From Temnopleurus reevesii (taxonomy: Eukaryota > Echinodermata > Echinoidea > Temnopleuroida > Temnopleuridae): 64,000 bases of DNA. Under the pieces are notes generated by a model. The model searched no databases. It had not been told where the DNA came from and was given only the letters and a program-made list of their open reading frames with translations. The stretch covers positions 44,237 to 108,236 of the forward strand of contig BQKZ01000580.1 of the NCBI GenBank assembly GCA_036244855.1, in the 5' to 3' direction. The stretch's first letter is position 1. Every line of letters begins with the position of its first letter. The position numbers were made by a program, and so were the translations under genes. Below, piece after piece: positions 1 through 14,900 of this stretch.

Positions 1-2851
1 GGGGGGGGGGGGGGGGTGCATCCCCTACTTTTGTCAGTTCTGAGGGCCCTGGTGCCTGTCCACTGAATTCTGAAGAGATTAAAACATATCACACTAGAAC
101 TAAGGAGAGTGAGTCATTAAAAAAATAAATGACCTGGGAAAAACATGAAGGAAACATCAACGGTTGAACGGAAAGAAGGTCTAGCTTTTAGGCAAATTTG
201 GTGGACGCAGTCATCATTGATTGGAAGAAGACATAAATACTTGGATGAAAATCAATTTCTTTAATCACTGTCTCAGCTACAGATAACAAAATTGTTAGAG
301 GTTTCTATTTATAGACAATCAAGCTGAAATTAGTGAAAACAAAGGCTCAGCAGAGATAAAATATTTCAAGACCTATATAAACAAAAGTATAAAGTATTAA
401 AAACAACCAATGTATTTACATGTATATCATGCTGGCATGAACACAATTTAAAGCAAAATGAAAACACTAAAAAAAAAAAAACATTTCATTGGAGATAGGA
501 AAAAAAAGCGTGTGAGTACATTTTTTGTATCATTTCAAACAGCCCTGAAATGACAAAAAAGATGTCTCCTTTTGAGAATATTTTTTTCAACATTCAAGGC
601 TCCAGCTGATACTTTTCACATCACAGTTCTTAGGAAGCTTCCCTGCTCTACATCTGTCATCCTCTCTTATACCTCCTAAAGATTATTGAAAATCTTAGCT
701 TAACTTTCTAATTATATCTCCATCCCCCCCTCCTCCTCCTTCTCTCCAACCCTGTTCTCTAATGTGATTCTCAAGGGAGCGAGACAAATAGATACTAGAT
801 ATTGTGATGTGCACATTAGCAATCACATCTTAGTGCAACTGAACTGTTTTCTCTAGAAGTGTAATTTGTTCTGATACCACTTATTGCTGATAATCTAAGA
901 AGGAAACACTTTTGATAAGAGAGGGGTAAGTTTTTTTTAATTCCATTTTATAAAACAAAATTGAAAAATTGTAAACAGATCATTTACGTAAAAATAATAA
1001 TAATAAAAAAGTTGGATGGAAGGGTTCAATGTTTAAATTGATAACACTGTATTTTCTGATATCATTTGAATAAAATTTAACAGAACATTTTTTGAGTGAG
1101 AAAAGGTCATGTGCATTTTTATTCTCTTTTGTAAATAATCCTTTTAATTTCGACTGAAAAATTGATGCCAGCAATAATGTTGATATTTTTCAAAAATAGT
1201 CTTGTAATAACTAATAAAAGTTCATTGTAGATCTAAATAGTGTATGATTATATTAACAATCAATTAGGTTAATTGATTACTGCAAAAATACTTTGTTCTG
1301 ATATACAGTTTGACTAAAAATTCATTTGAATGAACCCATTTCACGCAATATATCTGTAACGTGACTTTTTTCTTTCACGTATTGTACAACTTTCAACACC
1401 AAATTTGTTACACATTAGGATTGGAAGCCACACCCACTTTAAAAAAATTTGTAATTTAGTGTACAAAGTCAACGTAAATCATGATTTTAGTAAATATTCA
1501 TGAATGCATTGATATCTTCACTTTAATGGATTAAATCAATTAATTTTAGCATGACTACATGTATGGTTGAAAAAAGTTTAACAATAGATTCTGATGGAAA
1601 AAGAGAAACAAAAGGTAAAAAAAAGAGAGATACATAAGAAATTACAAAAACAATAAAAATTTGTCGCGATAAAATTTTTTTCATGTAGATTTGTAAAGAA
1701 TATTTTATTTAACAATCACAAAAAAAAAGAGCTTTTGAGGACTTGTATTTTGTAACTTTGAGCAATGAAGACCTGAAAAAGCTCGGCCTTATTATGGTTA
1801 ATGTATCGCAAGGTTTCCTAAATACATAAACATTTCAACCTTTTTGGACCACACTGTATTTCTCTCCATCCAAAAACCTGTGTGATTCGTATACAGGAAG
1901 CCACCAACCAAACTCTTTTCCAAACTATCATGCTCTTCGCAGGACTGCAAAGCACTCTGCAGGCAATCCCTGAATCAATTCCAATATGGCTTATCTATAA
2001 TACATTTACAAGGCTTCCTTTATTTCCTGGTTCAAATAATTTTAACCAATTCAATGCTAATTGATATCATATTTCATATACATTCTATTATGCATCACAT
2101 TCAATGAGTTAAAAATACAAGCTGTGATCATCACAATTGTGTGACAATTACTGTTATAAAGAGATATACACATGTACATATACGGCATATATGCACACAA
2201 TCCTAAAAATAATATTTTGTTGGTCAGTCTATGATGCATGTGGTGCATTTTACTATCATCATCCATAATTTGGAATATGTTTGTCCAGGAAACATTTATT
2301 TTGTAAGTGCATATTTTGATATCTCTATCAATATTCAGATAATTTAATACTAATTTGCACTTGAAATTGGAGATGAAGTATTTGAACTTGACTACCATGC
2401 AATCGTGACTGCCAGTAGCATATAAAAAATTTATTCAATGTTGATTTACTCATCCATTCAGAGATCCTAGGTTCAATCCAGATCAAGGTATCAATTTCCT
2501 TCTGCAAGTAACTCATCTGCACTGTGCTCTACCTGCTGGTACATTTATCCCTTGTTGCAATAGAGAGTAGCCAGGGCCAAGCCATGGTAATATTACAAAT
2601 TAGCAAACTAAAGAGTGGATACAAGCATGTACCTGATTATTCAGATGATTTGAATTTTGATCGCTTTCTTATCTCCTGTATATTTCATTTTCTACTTCTT
2701 TTTTTTTTTTTTTTTTTTAAACCAGAACTACATGTATAAACCCTGGGGATAGTAACAGCATCAAAGGAATACCTTGTGAGCTATCATAACCTCAACACCC
2801 ATGGAAACAATACCTATTGAGTCAGGAAATCATCCATTGGAACTGATAACT
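1..2851. other. 3' flank of the sarcoglycan gene, no gene recognised
   Basis: This stretch is AT-rich, with short homopolymers and a CT-rich patch near 720-750. It opens with a run of 16 G, probably a contig edge. A degenerate SINE lies at 2405-2570 and an 18-base T run near 2700. Part of it (roughly 2280-2851) may be the 3' untranslated region. No open frame has recognisable protein similarity. Confidence 0.5.
2405..2570 (+). repeat. degenerate tRNA-derived SINE
   Basis: A B-box-like CCTAGGTTCAATCC near 2466 is followed by a tract resembling TCAATTTCCTTCAGCAAG and then by C-T-G-C-A-C-T-G-T-G-C-T-C-T. This is the body of the same SINE family seen intact at 33866-34156, here strongly mutated and without its tail. 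Confidence 0.6.
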
Positions 2852-2945
2852 TCATGAATATATCGTCTCTATGGTAACACTTGGAATATCGGACATAATC
2901 ATACCACTAGCTCTCAACTGGGTGGCCCGATGCCTGATATGATGG
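2852..2945 (-). CDS. SGCE: sarcoglycan exon 9 (candidate): C-terminus and stop
   Basis: A good acceptor (CTTCATTGCAG ending at 2946) is followed in the required phase by 31 residues, including R-A-T-Q-L-R-A-S-G-M-I-M-S-D-I-P-S-V-T, then TGA at 2854-2852. The total of 391 residues equals family length. No clear similarity to the vertebrate C-terminus is visible, but that end varies even between SGCA and SGCE. The strand reads AATAAA at 2435-2430 and 2300-2295, which would suit 3' processing 420 to 560 nt after the stop. A different last exon in intron 8 or below position 2850 cannot be excluded. Confidence 0.42.
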
Positions 2946-5900
2946 CTGCAATGAAGAGGTGACTTGTTCTTAACTTTTTAGTTGCAACAGTTCTTCTTGT
3001 TGCCTCCTGATAGAAATATTCTCTTGTTGAAAATAGGACATCATTACTAGACGACGTTCAATACATAAAATAGCTAAAAAGGGTAATTTGTGATTAAAGT
3101 GGAGGATACTGAAGGAGCAAAATCCATTTTAATGAAATTGGGAAGCTTAAATAATTGTGATTTGAGAATTGCAGGTAAATCTACATGTACTTGAGAGAAA
3201 CATAACCTCCAATTAATCAAGAAGCTTTTCCAATAGATATACATGAGACTATATGATTACATATGTAGGTTTTCTTGAATCTACTTCCGATGAGAGGAAA
3301 ATGGATCAGACATTAACAACACACTAGGTTCACTATAAAAGAAAATTTTCCGTAACATCAAGATTAAACAGTGGCTACTCAGTCTATTCAGATTTCTCAG
3401 GTCATGAACAAACTTTCCAAGGAGGGATTGTAAAATCCCATTTCATGATCGATTGGCATCAATATGGATGTACAGTTTGGTATGGATCAATATCATTAAA
3501 AACTTGCAATATCATGAAGTGCAATATGATGATACATGACAGATTAATGGTCTGAAGACAAACGTACATAAATAGGTGTACAAAATGGACAGTTTTGTGA
3601 AATAAATGTCTGATTATAAGGTGTTTTTCAGGGTATTCAAAACGTTCAATAAATTGGAAGTAGATCCGAAATTGGAGACGTTCTGGAATTAACCCCCCCC
3701 CCCAAAAAAAAAAACCAAAAAAAACATTCATCAGTTAATACAACCATGATGGTTAACACATAAAGAAATTGGCAGTAGGATCAACCAATTCTATGGAATT
3801 TTGAGAGAAGTTTATGGAAATTGAAGCAAAGAAGGAGGAAAGCTTTCCCTAGATCAGGAAATGTTTTGATCAGATTGGAATATATTACCAGTAGCCCAAA
3901 GTCCTTTCTGCATCCAACTGTGATTTGAACCTAGGATCTTCTTGTTAGGAGACTGCTGCTTCACGACTAAATCACAACTAAATCACAACTTTTTGGAAAA
4001 AAAAAGCATTTCTAACCATGCAATGAATATTCATGAGAGATTGACTGAACAAATCAAAAAGGAAATTCTAAATTCTGCAGAAAGTGCATTGAACCTTAAT
4101 TTACCTGGATCGTGAGTGTGACCTTTGACTTCCTACGGTCGGAGTGCCAATCGGGGTGAGCGTTGCGACAGAGGCGGTACCATCTCGTCTGTTTGACATC
4201 GTCCGGAGGTCACGCGACGCCTGACGTAGCGTCCTGTGATGGGTCAGTTGCAGTCTGGAAAACATGGCGTGGGAAAGGAGAGGGAGAAAGAAAGGTAAGA
4301 CAATTGAACGTTTTAAGAAGCATGTTCAATATTTTTCATCCAAATGCTAATTATCCCACTGGTTCATAGGAATATAATGCAAGAGAATGAAAAAGCCTAG
4401 AGATGACCTTATGAGATACATAAAAAATGTCTTCAAGATGCATCTAGTAACTGTTGGTCTATTGACTTTGGCTAAAGAATATTGATGATTCTAATAAATG
4501 AAGTCTTATCCCTATTTGATGCAATTTGATCTTCTGACCATTTTTGACACGGCTTCTGTCTATATTGACAAAAATGAAAAGATGCAGACACCTCTGTATA
4601 TACCGTGTTTGGAGAAGGTCATATGAACAGGATGGTGCTTCACCAAGATAAGAAAGATTTTAAGAACGACTACCTGTATAAAATCGAATGGAATCATTAC
4701 GCACAAAAATGGATAGCAGTCGATCCTAATGTTGTTCTTAAAGTCTTTCTAATCTTGGTGAAACACCGACCAGAAAATGAACTATAACACAGCGGCTTAT
4801 GAGAATGTATCATTTATACAGAACCCAATACCATTGTGCCTTGCATATGATTGAGCAGAGTATCCCTTTCAACCCAGTGACATCATTAAGTGATGTTGTT
4901 ATGTTCTAAAAATAGTACTGCACTATACATGTACAACATTCACTAGAATTGGTTTGCCAAAAAAGGGAATTGTAATTCCCTTCAGTCAGAGTATTATTTT
5001 GGCTCATTTTCAGAAAATAGCATGGTGTCTAATTCCTAAGGAAATAGAGCTACGTGACATTGGATTGAAACTTTAAAAAACATTATCTGGCGTTTGAAAT
5101 ACTAAAGACAGTGAGAAAGAGAGAGATGGACAATGATAATGATGATGATGCACAGATACATTTTTTAAAAATCATTACATGGGTGGAGTCAGCTTTAATT
5201 TCAGACAAAAGAAACTCAGCTATCCTTAATTGCATGCTGACAAATGTTGGCCCTCAGATCTCTTAGTACTAAAGTCGCAGACCCCTTGATGAAATAATGA
5301 AACAAAGATTATAAGATCTACTGAAACAAATTTTAAGGCTAATATCAGGTGATCATATATGTAAATGAAGTTATGAGCTGATTGATCGGATATTCAGAAT
5401 GTTTACTAGTTCAATGTTCATTCTAGTTTGAGAATGTATTAACATTTAACAACAGTAATCATGCCCCAATCATGCATGGCTTCCATAGATCCAAGGGCAT
5501 AGATGTTGCATGTCATAAAAATTTGCATGTTTGAACCTTTCATGCAGTGAAATATAAGCATGTAAAGAGAAAGTTTCTGTCAGTCTAAATAATTTGTACA
5601 ATAAAGCTGCTTTTTGCATCAACAGATCAAATTTTATGAAGTAATGAAGATCAACGGTCAATGAATATCTGCTCTCGCCATACCAATTATTACATGCCAA
5701 TGCGTGATGTGTTTTTCTACTTTACCTTTACACAATACTGAATCAGGACATGAATGTATGCTAAACATTCAACTGTAATCAATTAGTGCATCCATAAAGC
5801 CCCCCGTATACAGATTTATTGCAATATCGCTAATTCAGAGGATGAATAACACTAGAATACTTTTAGTAAGTTTTGATGTATGGTCTTCAAAAACATCTAT

Positions 5901-8900
5901 ATGATATTGAACATGCTAGCAAGTGAGTGAAGCCTTTCAAGCACATGGTAATGCTGCGTTGATATCAAGGTAATGCTATTACTTCAAAGATTTTTACTTC
6001 ATTACAATTCTACTGATTTTAAGGATAATCCAAGTGCTCTTCATAGTGCCCTTTTCTAGTTTACTTGAAACTATGCAAATGTGCTCATGCTTTTAAGCAT
6101 ACTTTATAGGTGACTAAAATTGATATGGCCTACTTATGACAGCTTAATATTATCATTACCGAGATGAAACAATATGCATATCTTAAGAATTTGTGCAGTA
6201 GGTAAGCTGTTGAGGTGTAATTAGCAAGCTGCTTTATCAATTCATCATTTCTTTTTATGAATACATGTACATCCATACGACTGGTAGTTGACCTCGTAAA
6301 TAAAATTCAAGCGAACACAACGCATAGCAATTTTTAATCATTCACCCATCACAGTGAAAAACATATTAGCCTAGTTTCAAGTTTGTGTTTGTTGTCTGAT
6401 GGTGATCATCGAGATTGTTATCAGAAAAGTAATACAACTCCCCATTCTCTCCATCCCCCAGTCAGGGACTGGAGTGATCTTACATGCTCTCTTTCTCCTC
6501 CATGAGAAATCTGAAAAGGGTTTCTCAAATTACATGTTTTTAAAATGTCATTATATAACCATCAAATTTTCCCAAATATCAGCTGAAAATAGAGGTCTCC
6601 ATATGAAAAGAACATATTAGAAAAAAGCCTGGAGATAATTTTAAGTGATATTTTTCAAGCATGTGAACAAGCATACCTATGCGTGCCCCTCAACAGGATT
6701 TTTAAGTTTCTTCAACCCATGCACCAATATCAGAAATAAATAAATGAATAAAATGAATATTACTAATTACATTGTACCTCTACTCTAACATTTATTGTGT
6801 TCCCAGATCATTATATCTAAATGGTCTACAAAATTCATTGAAATCAAATATAGAATCATAATAAAAAAAAAAGCAATTTAAAGTATGTAGACTTCTAAAA
6901 AAAAGTTGGGGATCACTTTTTAATTGTACCACTTCAGAATGGTCACACTTTTCAGGGATAACTGAAATCACTCATGTGTAAAATTGAGTACAAAGTGTTT
7001 GGTGATATTTAACACAGTTGGATGTGGTTATTGCAAGATATATAATACCTTGTTTAAAAACATATACATACATTTAATAGTGATCCATAACTTTTTTTAG
7101 TAGTGTAGTAGCATTTACATTTTAGAAGTTAAAAGTTCGATTTCATGTAAAAAAAAAAAAAATGAAAAGAATGAAAGACAGAAACTGAAAAGTACAAACC
7201 TTGTGCCAAATATGAAGCAACTGATCCAGAATCAAATGAAATACATATTTTTCAAAATTTGAGAATAATTTAACAGCTTTGAATAATCATGACTATTAAT
7301 GAATGAATTAAAAATGATATTATAGTACATGATAATTATCCAACTGATCAATATAAAATGGTGAGACGTGAACAAAACATGAAATATAACAGAAAATTAG
7401 AATTGAAATCAAGAATAAATATCCTAAAATTCATTCAAAATAAATGTGAAAATGGAAGGAGAAAACATTAAGAAGGCATCTCTATGACAGAGGATAATAA
7501 TAGCTAGTGGAAGCCTCATGGTTTAGTGGTTCTGAATCTAGACCATCAACAAGAGGGTTGGCAGTTGGAATCCCACCCAAGGCATTAATTTCCTTCAGCA
7601 AGAAATGTATCCATAAAGTGCTGCACTCAACCCAGGTGAGGTGAATGGATACTGGTGGGAAGAAATTCCTTGAATACAGCAAGCACTATATGGTAGCATT
7701 GCTATAGCTGGGTAATAATAATAGCAGGGTGCTAATAATTACTTTGTATTAAGTTAATTAAATGTTGCATATTATTATTATTATCATTATTCTTACTATT
7801 GTCATTAAATTTAAAAAAATCATAAATACTTTCAAGCGACAAGGCTTTTGGAGTGTGATATAGCTTTGGTAGGAGCTGATGGGTGCACTTTACACGGGCA
7901 CATTTCTAAAAACAAGCTTCCTTTTGCACCTCTCTCTCAAAATGTGCTTTCATATCAGCCATTAACAGCCAGTGTTGGTAGCAACCAATCAGAGACGCCG
8001 TAGCATAATCCAATCATACAGAGCCTTCCAAAACGCTGAAGGTACATGGGACGCACGATACATTCCATCCACTGCACCTCCACAACACCTCATACAGGAA
8101 CACAAGGGAAATGGGATTACCAACACAAACAAGAGGCCTCGCACATAAAGTGATAGTAAACCTCGCCTGTGGTCACATCTCTCCCTCCAAAATTACTAGC
8201 CGAGGAAATTAGCGATGATTCGTATCGGGCCTCGCAATCCCATCCAGTCGCACGATCGCGCACAACTCTTTATTCGCCGTCATTGTTTGGTGATAAAACT
8301 GGGCGGGATGTGCGTTGACAGATAATGACATGCCCTCAAGATACCAATTAGGCCAGTTCTCATCGGATCGTACTAAATGCGGACGGTGGATATTAGGGGA
8401 TAGGGGTCTTGAGAATTAGTCTTTTGAAAGAGAAAGATAAGATGAGCAATAGAGATGATATTCTGAAAGTACTTTCACTCTTATGGAATATTAAGAGAAG
8501 GAAGTCCGTCATGGAAGAGAGAGGATTTTGTTATTTCTGGATTTATCTTATGAGTGTTTTTTTACTTCCTAAGGCAACAAACTAAACTTAGGTCACTACC
8601 AAATCTTTGAGATAGTCTTCATTAAAACAGCTTCATACAATGCCTTATCTTATTGTTTTTGTGTTAGACTCAGACTGCTGTGAGCAAGGTCTTTTATCTC
8701 TTGTATCTTGAAAAACATGAAAAGCGTGCATTATGCTCAAAAGAGGGCAGTATATAATTTCACCAATGATCAACTTTAGAGGATGTAGTGTTCCATTGCT
8801 GGGTTTCTGAACACTCCTGTTTCTTATAATAGTAAAGGTTTCAAGAATTTCATGAATTTTATATGATATATAGCTTTAAAAAAAGAATTACAAAGTTTAA

Positions 8901-11900
8901 GACTCTTATGATGGTGTTAGGTACAGTGCATGTCTCAAATATGTGCTTACCTGTTATCACCATAAATTTCAATCAATGGGATCACTTGAATATATCTATT
9001 ATAATAATAATAACCATACATTCTTAGGTGTTATATAGCACTATCATACACTTTATCAGTCATCGATCCCTAAGCGCTTTACGATTTAGCATAATTACTC
9101 TGGATTTAGCAGTGCAGCTGTAAGTAGCGTGCTGCATTTCAAGGAAAAAAATCCTGTACCCATTCACCTCACCGGGGTCAAGTACAGCACAATGTGGATG
9201 AATTTCTTGCTGAAGGAAATCTATTGCTATGAGTTTGAACAGAAATAACAAAGAATTCTGACATGTGCTGTATTTTCACTGCGGATAGCATATTAAGTAG
9301 CCCTCTTATCAAGACATAAATGTATGGCCTCTTCTTCCAGCCCCCATATCTTTGAATGGTTGACATCTCTGCATTCATAATAACTCAAAAAGAGTATTCA
9401 CAAGCATATATCTAGGGGAGAACTCCCTGAGAATGCATGCACATATGACCAAAAAAGTGCCTTGTAAAATCTTCAAATAACTTTCTTAACCATGACTTGG
9501 ATGTATCCAACTAGTGGTTCATCACATTTTTTTTCATGAGCAGTGTTCCATATTTGGTCATAAAGCTCTAATAAACTGCCATCCAGTATTCTTCTAAAGC
9601 AAAGCTTATTCTGTTTGACTAAACAAGATTTCTAGGCTTGCCCTGGGCTAGAAGATTGCTCTTTACGATAGTCCCTTTACGAACCTCCAGAGGCTGACAA
9701 ATAACATGTGACACAAAACTACCGGTTTCACGTTACAATCTTTGATGTCTCAGAAAACACTGTCTTCACGATCGTTTCCACCATCACGGAGATGGTGATA
9801 AGGGGCGGTTTGCTGCCCTCATTGGGGCAGACTAAGATCTTTGAGATTAAGGAGGAGGAAACGCTTGTTTCCATGCCTCCACACATCAAGATCTCCGATC
9901 ATTGTTGGGTCATAGATCTGGGGGTGCTCCACAAACGGATTAGTCTGTGATTCATTGTTATAAGCTACTGAAATTGCTGAATCTCATTGGCTGAGAGATA
10001 ATTATCATTGGCAAAATATGTTGATGAAAAGCTCCCCTGGAACCATAAAGCCTTGTTCACACACTATAGGCAAAGCAGAATGAAATCATTTGGAATTCTA
10101 TAATACAAGATATTGTTGAATTATTACAAATACCATAAGATTGTTGTGTACATTTTGGACAGATATTGGCCTCAAATGTTTAAACATTTATTTGGGTTGT
10201 GAAAATAATTAAAAACTTTGATAATTCCAAGAAATAAATTGCATTTGTCCCTACATTATTGAATCAGTTATGCTGTTTTGAAAGTAAAAACACAAAATTG
10301 ACAAGAATAAACTTCTCTTATTCTCCTGCTCTTCATCTCATTCTGGAGAGCCATGATTATATGATGAATTTTTGTGTATATAATGATCATGCAGCCAGCA
10401 AAATTAACCCATTGACTTCTGAATTCTGTAATTATCATAGGCCTTGTGCAGGAACTACCCAGTGTCAGTAATCAATGGCATAAAATGTGAATGCATATTG
10501 ATATCTATATGCATGACAAGTGTTCACATTTTTGTGCCTAGCTATCTCATGGTACATATAGCACTTTGTTTTATGCAACATACTACTTAGAGCTGCACTG
10601 CAAAAGCCAGGGTAATTATGCTACATTGTAGAGCGCTTAGATAAAATAAATTTATTGTTAGGAGCTATACAGGAACGTACAATTATTGTTATTATTCTAG
10701 GAATTGTTTAAGCCCCACATACATGTAGCACCACATGTGAGAACAAGGCTTGGAGAGGTGGGTGTATGTCATAGTAACATCCTGATAGAAAAGATATAAT
10801 GATTATATGAAACATATAAGAACGTACAATTACTATTATTTTAGGAATTGTTTAAGCCCCACATAGCACCACATGTGAGAACAGGGCTTTGGAGAGGTGG
10901 GTGTATGTCTTAGTAACATCCTGATAGAAAACAGATAATGATCTCCACCTTCCCCCTTCACCCTCCTCTTCCCCCTCACCATCTACGACTGAAGAAATAT
11001 TATACATCACGCTATCGCATCATCAGTTGTATTAGCTACAAATAAGGGTGGTGGGGTTTACCTTTAAGCATTTCCTCTTCCAATTATGGTATTAAACTCA
11101 TCTACTTTNATCCCTAAGCGCTTTACGATTTAGCATAATTACTCTGGATTTAGCAGTGCAGCTGTAAGTAGCGTGCTGCATTTCAAGGAAAAAAATCCTG
11201 TACCCATTCACCTCACCGGGGTCAAGTACAGCACAATGTGGATGAATTTCTTGCTGAAGGAAATCTATTGCTATGAGTTTGAACAGAAATAACAAAGAAT
11301 TCTGACATGTGCTGTATTTTCACTGCGGATAGCATATTAAGTAGCCCTCTTATCAAGACATAAATGTATGGCCTCTTCTTCCAGCCCCCATATCTTTGAA
11401 TGGTTGACATCTCTGCATTCATAATAACTCAAAAAGAGTATTCACAAGCATATATCTAGGGGAGAACTCCCTGAGAATGCATGCACATATGACCAAAAAA
11501 GTGCCTTGTAAAATCTTCAAATAACTTTCTTAACCATGACTTGGATGTATCCAACTAGTGGTTCATCACATTTTTTTTCATGAGCAGTGTTCCATATTTG
11601 GTCATAAAGCTCTAATAAACTGCCATCCAGTATTCTTCTAAAGCAAAGCTTATTCTGTTTGACTAAACAAGATTTCTAGGCTTGCCCTGGGCTAGAAGAT
11701 TGCTCTTTACGATAGTCCCTTTACGAACCTCCAGAGGCTGACAAATAACATGTGACACAAAACTACCGGTTTCACGTTACAATCTTTGATGTCTCAGAAA
11801 ACACTGTCTTCACGATCGTTTCCACCATCACGGAGATGGTGATAAGGGGCGGTTTGCTGCCCTCATTGGGGCAGACTAAGATCTTTGAGATTAAGGAGGA

Positions 11901-14900
11901 GGAAACGCTTGTTTCCATGCCTCCACACATCAAGATCTCCGATCATTGTTGGGTCATAGATCTGGGGGTGCTCCACAAACGGATTAGTCTGTGATTCATT
12001 GTTATAAGCTACTGAAATTGCTGAATCTCATTGGCTGAGAGATAATTATCATTGGCAAAATATGTTGATGAAAAGCTCCCCTGGAACCATAAAGCCTTGT
12101 TCACACACTATAGGCAAAGCAGAATGAAATCATTTGGAATTCTATAATACAAGATATTGTTGAATTATTACAAATACCATAAGATTGTTGTGTACATTTT
12201 GGACAGATATTGGCCTCAAATGTTTAAACATTTATTTGGGTTGTGAAAATAATTAAAAACTTTGATAATTCCAAGAAATAAATTGCATTTGTCCCTACAT
12301 TATTGAATCAGTTATGCTGTTTTGAAAGTAAAAACACAAAATTGACAAGAATAAACTTCTCTTATTCTCCTGCTCTTCATCTCATTCTGGAGAGCCATGA
12401 TTATATGATGAATTTTTGTGTATATAATGATCATGCAGCCAGCAAAATTAACCCATTGACTTCTGAATTCTGTAATTATCATAGGCCTTGTGCAGGAACT
12501 ACCCAGTGTCAGTAATCAATGGCATAAAATGTGAATGCATATTGATATCTATATGCATGACAAGTGTTCACATTTTTGTGCCTAGCTATCTCATGGTACA
12601 TATAGCACTTTGTTTTATGCAACATACTACTTAGAGCTGCACTGCAAAAGCCAGGGTAATTATGCTACATTGTAGAGCGCTTAGATAAAATAAATTTATT
12701 GTTAGGAGCTATACAGGAACGTACAATTATTGTTATTATTCTAGGAATTGTTTAAGCCCCACATACATGTAGCACCACATGTGAGAACAAGGCTTGGAGA
12801 GGTGGGTGTATGTCATAGTAACATCCTGATAGAAAAGATATAATGATTATATGAAACATATAAGAACGTACAATTACTATTATTTTAGGAATTGTTTAAG
12901 CCCCACATAGCACCACATGTGAGAACAGGGCTTTGGAGAGGTGGGTGTATGTCTTAGTAACATCCTGATAGAAAACAGATAATGATCTCCACCTTCCCCC
13001 TTCACCCTCCTCTTCCCCCTCACCATCTACGACTGAAGAAATATTATACATCACGCTATCGCATCATCAGTTGTATTAGCTACAAATAAGGGTGGTGGGG
13101 TTTACCTTTAAGCATTTCCTCTTCCAATTATGGTATTAAACTCATCTACTTTGTACAAGAAAACAAAATAATGTTTCTCTTTATGAGAGAAGAGAAAGAT
13201 AATTTATATTTTGAGGCATTTATCAGTCCATATTGAATATTCATAATGATCTCCACCTTCCCCCTTCACCCTCCTCTTCCCCCTCTCACCATCTACGACT
13301 GAAGAAATATTATACATCACACTATCGCATCATCAGTTGTTCTAGGCACAAATAAGGGTGGTGGGGTTTACCTTTAAGCGTTTCCTCTTTCAATTATGGT
13401 ATTAAACTCATCTACTTTGAATGAGAAAAAAAGACTTTTCTCTTTAATATACATGTATGTGTCATACTTTCTCATCTTTTTTATTGGACATTTATCAGAT
13501 GAAGCATCATATTTGGTCACTGTTTTCATATCTGTCAACTTAAAAGCAAAGTTCTTATTTTTTTGTCCATGCATGTGCAAGCAAGACTTAGTTTCAAACC
13601 TCAACAAATAGAAAAAATGTATAAAAAATGGTGTTTAAATGACTGACCATTCAGATGTTTTTCCACTGAGCAAAGTAGAAATTTGGTGTTAAATTTCCTG
13701 CTATATGTTTTTTCTGTATTTCACATTCATCGGCAGTTTTTCCATTATATATCCATATCAGTCTTATATAAATTTTTTAGCATTTAAACAGGCTGAAAGA
13801 GGGAAAACAAAATGAGAAAATGCTAGTGTGTAGTTGAGACAGAACCATAACACAGTAAATTGCAGCAGTCCTACATGTATCTCCTCGCACAATTTTTTCA
13901 TTATCAATTGGCATTTAGCTTCTTATTTTTTTTAAGTGATTAAGAGACATTGAACTAAAATGTCACAGTACTGTGATGAACAAAGATATACCAGACAGTG
14001 AAGCTTCATGAATTTGTGTATCTTTTTCTCTCTACCTTGATGACATCCAATAATAAAGAGTGTTACTAACACAATGGGTTTTAGATGAAAAAGGAAATCT
14101 CTAACTTACAAATGGTGAAAATAGGAAGATTACTTGACTCAGCATCCTCTTTCATTGTTTTATTTCAGTAACGTTATAATAATATTAACAAGAAATCAAA
14201 GATATGAGTAATCAATTAGTAAGGGGGAATCATGAACATCCTAAAATGGAGATATCTCACAATGTCTGTCGGTGAAGTAGCACTAAGGGGGTGTTGCTCA
14301 AAAGTTGCAATTGATTGCTAGTCGCAGTTGATCGGAATGCGCCAATCAAAATCATTGTTTCATGCACGTCTTGTTAGATGCGCATATCACGCGCGAATGG
14401 AAATGGGCGTTACAATTTGTAAAGTTGCAGTTGATCTGCAGTTGATTTTGAGCAACACCCCCTAAGTCTGTGTTTTGATTTGCTGTGTTGATTTTAAGTC
14501 TGGGACTCCAGTATCTGTTTTCTGTTTAAGATTGATTAGTAGTTTCTATGGTTACTGTTCCATATCTGCAGGGCTGGAGATGACACTGAATTGATATGGT
14601 TGCTTCTAAAGAAGATGCTCTTAACCTGTCTATGCCATGTCCGACATAATTTTGAGAAATTATTAAAATGATTAAACAATAATTGGTTTCTATGGTTACA
14701 AACCAAATGAATACATACCCGAGGCATGGTATGAACTGGCTAATCTTGCCACTTTATTCTATTGTTACGACTAATTTCATAGATCTTGCTACTATGCGGG
14801 ATCATAAGACCTGCCAACCAAAAACAGTATTCCTTTCTTTTTCTATCCTCTTTCGCTTCCTAAGGCGGTACAGTCATCTTTAGTATGAATGCAGAACATC

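Larger units (their letters stand above)
9066..13152. repeat. perfect 2,043-bp tandem duplication joined by one N
   Basis: Copy 1 is 9066-11108 and copy 2 is 11110-13152, an exact offset of 2044 with a single N at 11109 between them. Everything compared is identical, including four short frames. Copy 2 continues into unique sequence at 13153 (GTACAAG) and copy 1 is preceded by unique SINE sequence. Identity plus the one-base N argue for two overlapping contig ends laid side by side rather than an old duplication. Confidence 0.92.

Noticed and set aside
2524..2739. 71-codon frame ending in a phenylalanine run
   Set aside because: It runs from a degenerate SINE into a poly-T stretch; no coding evidence.
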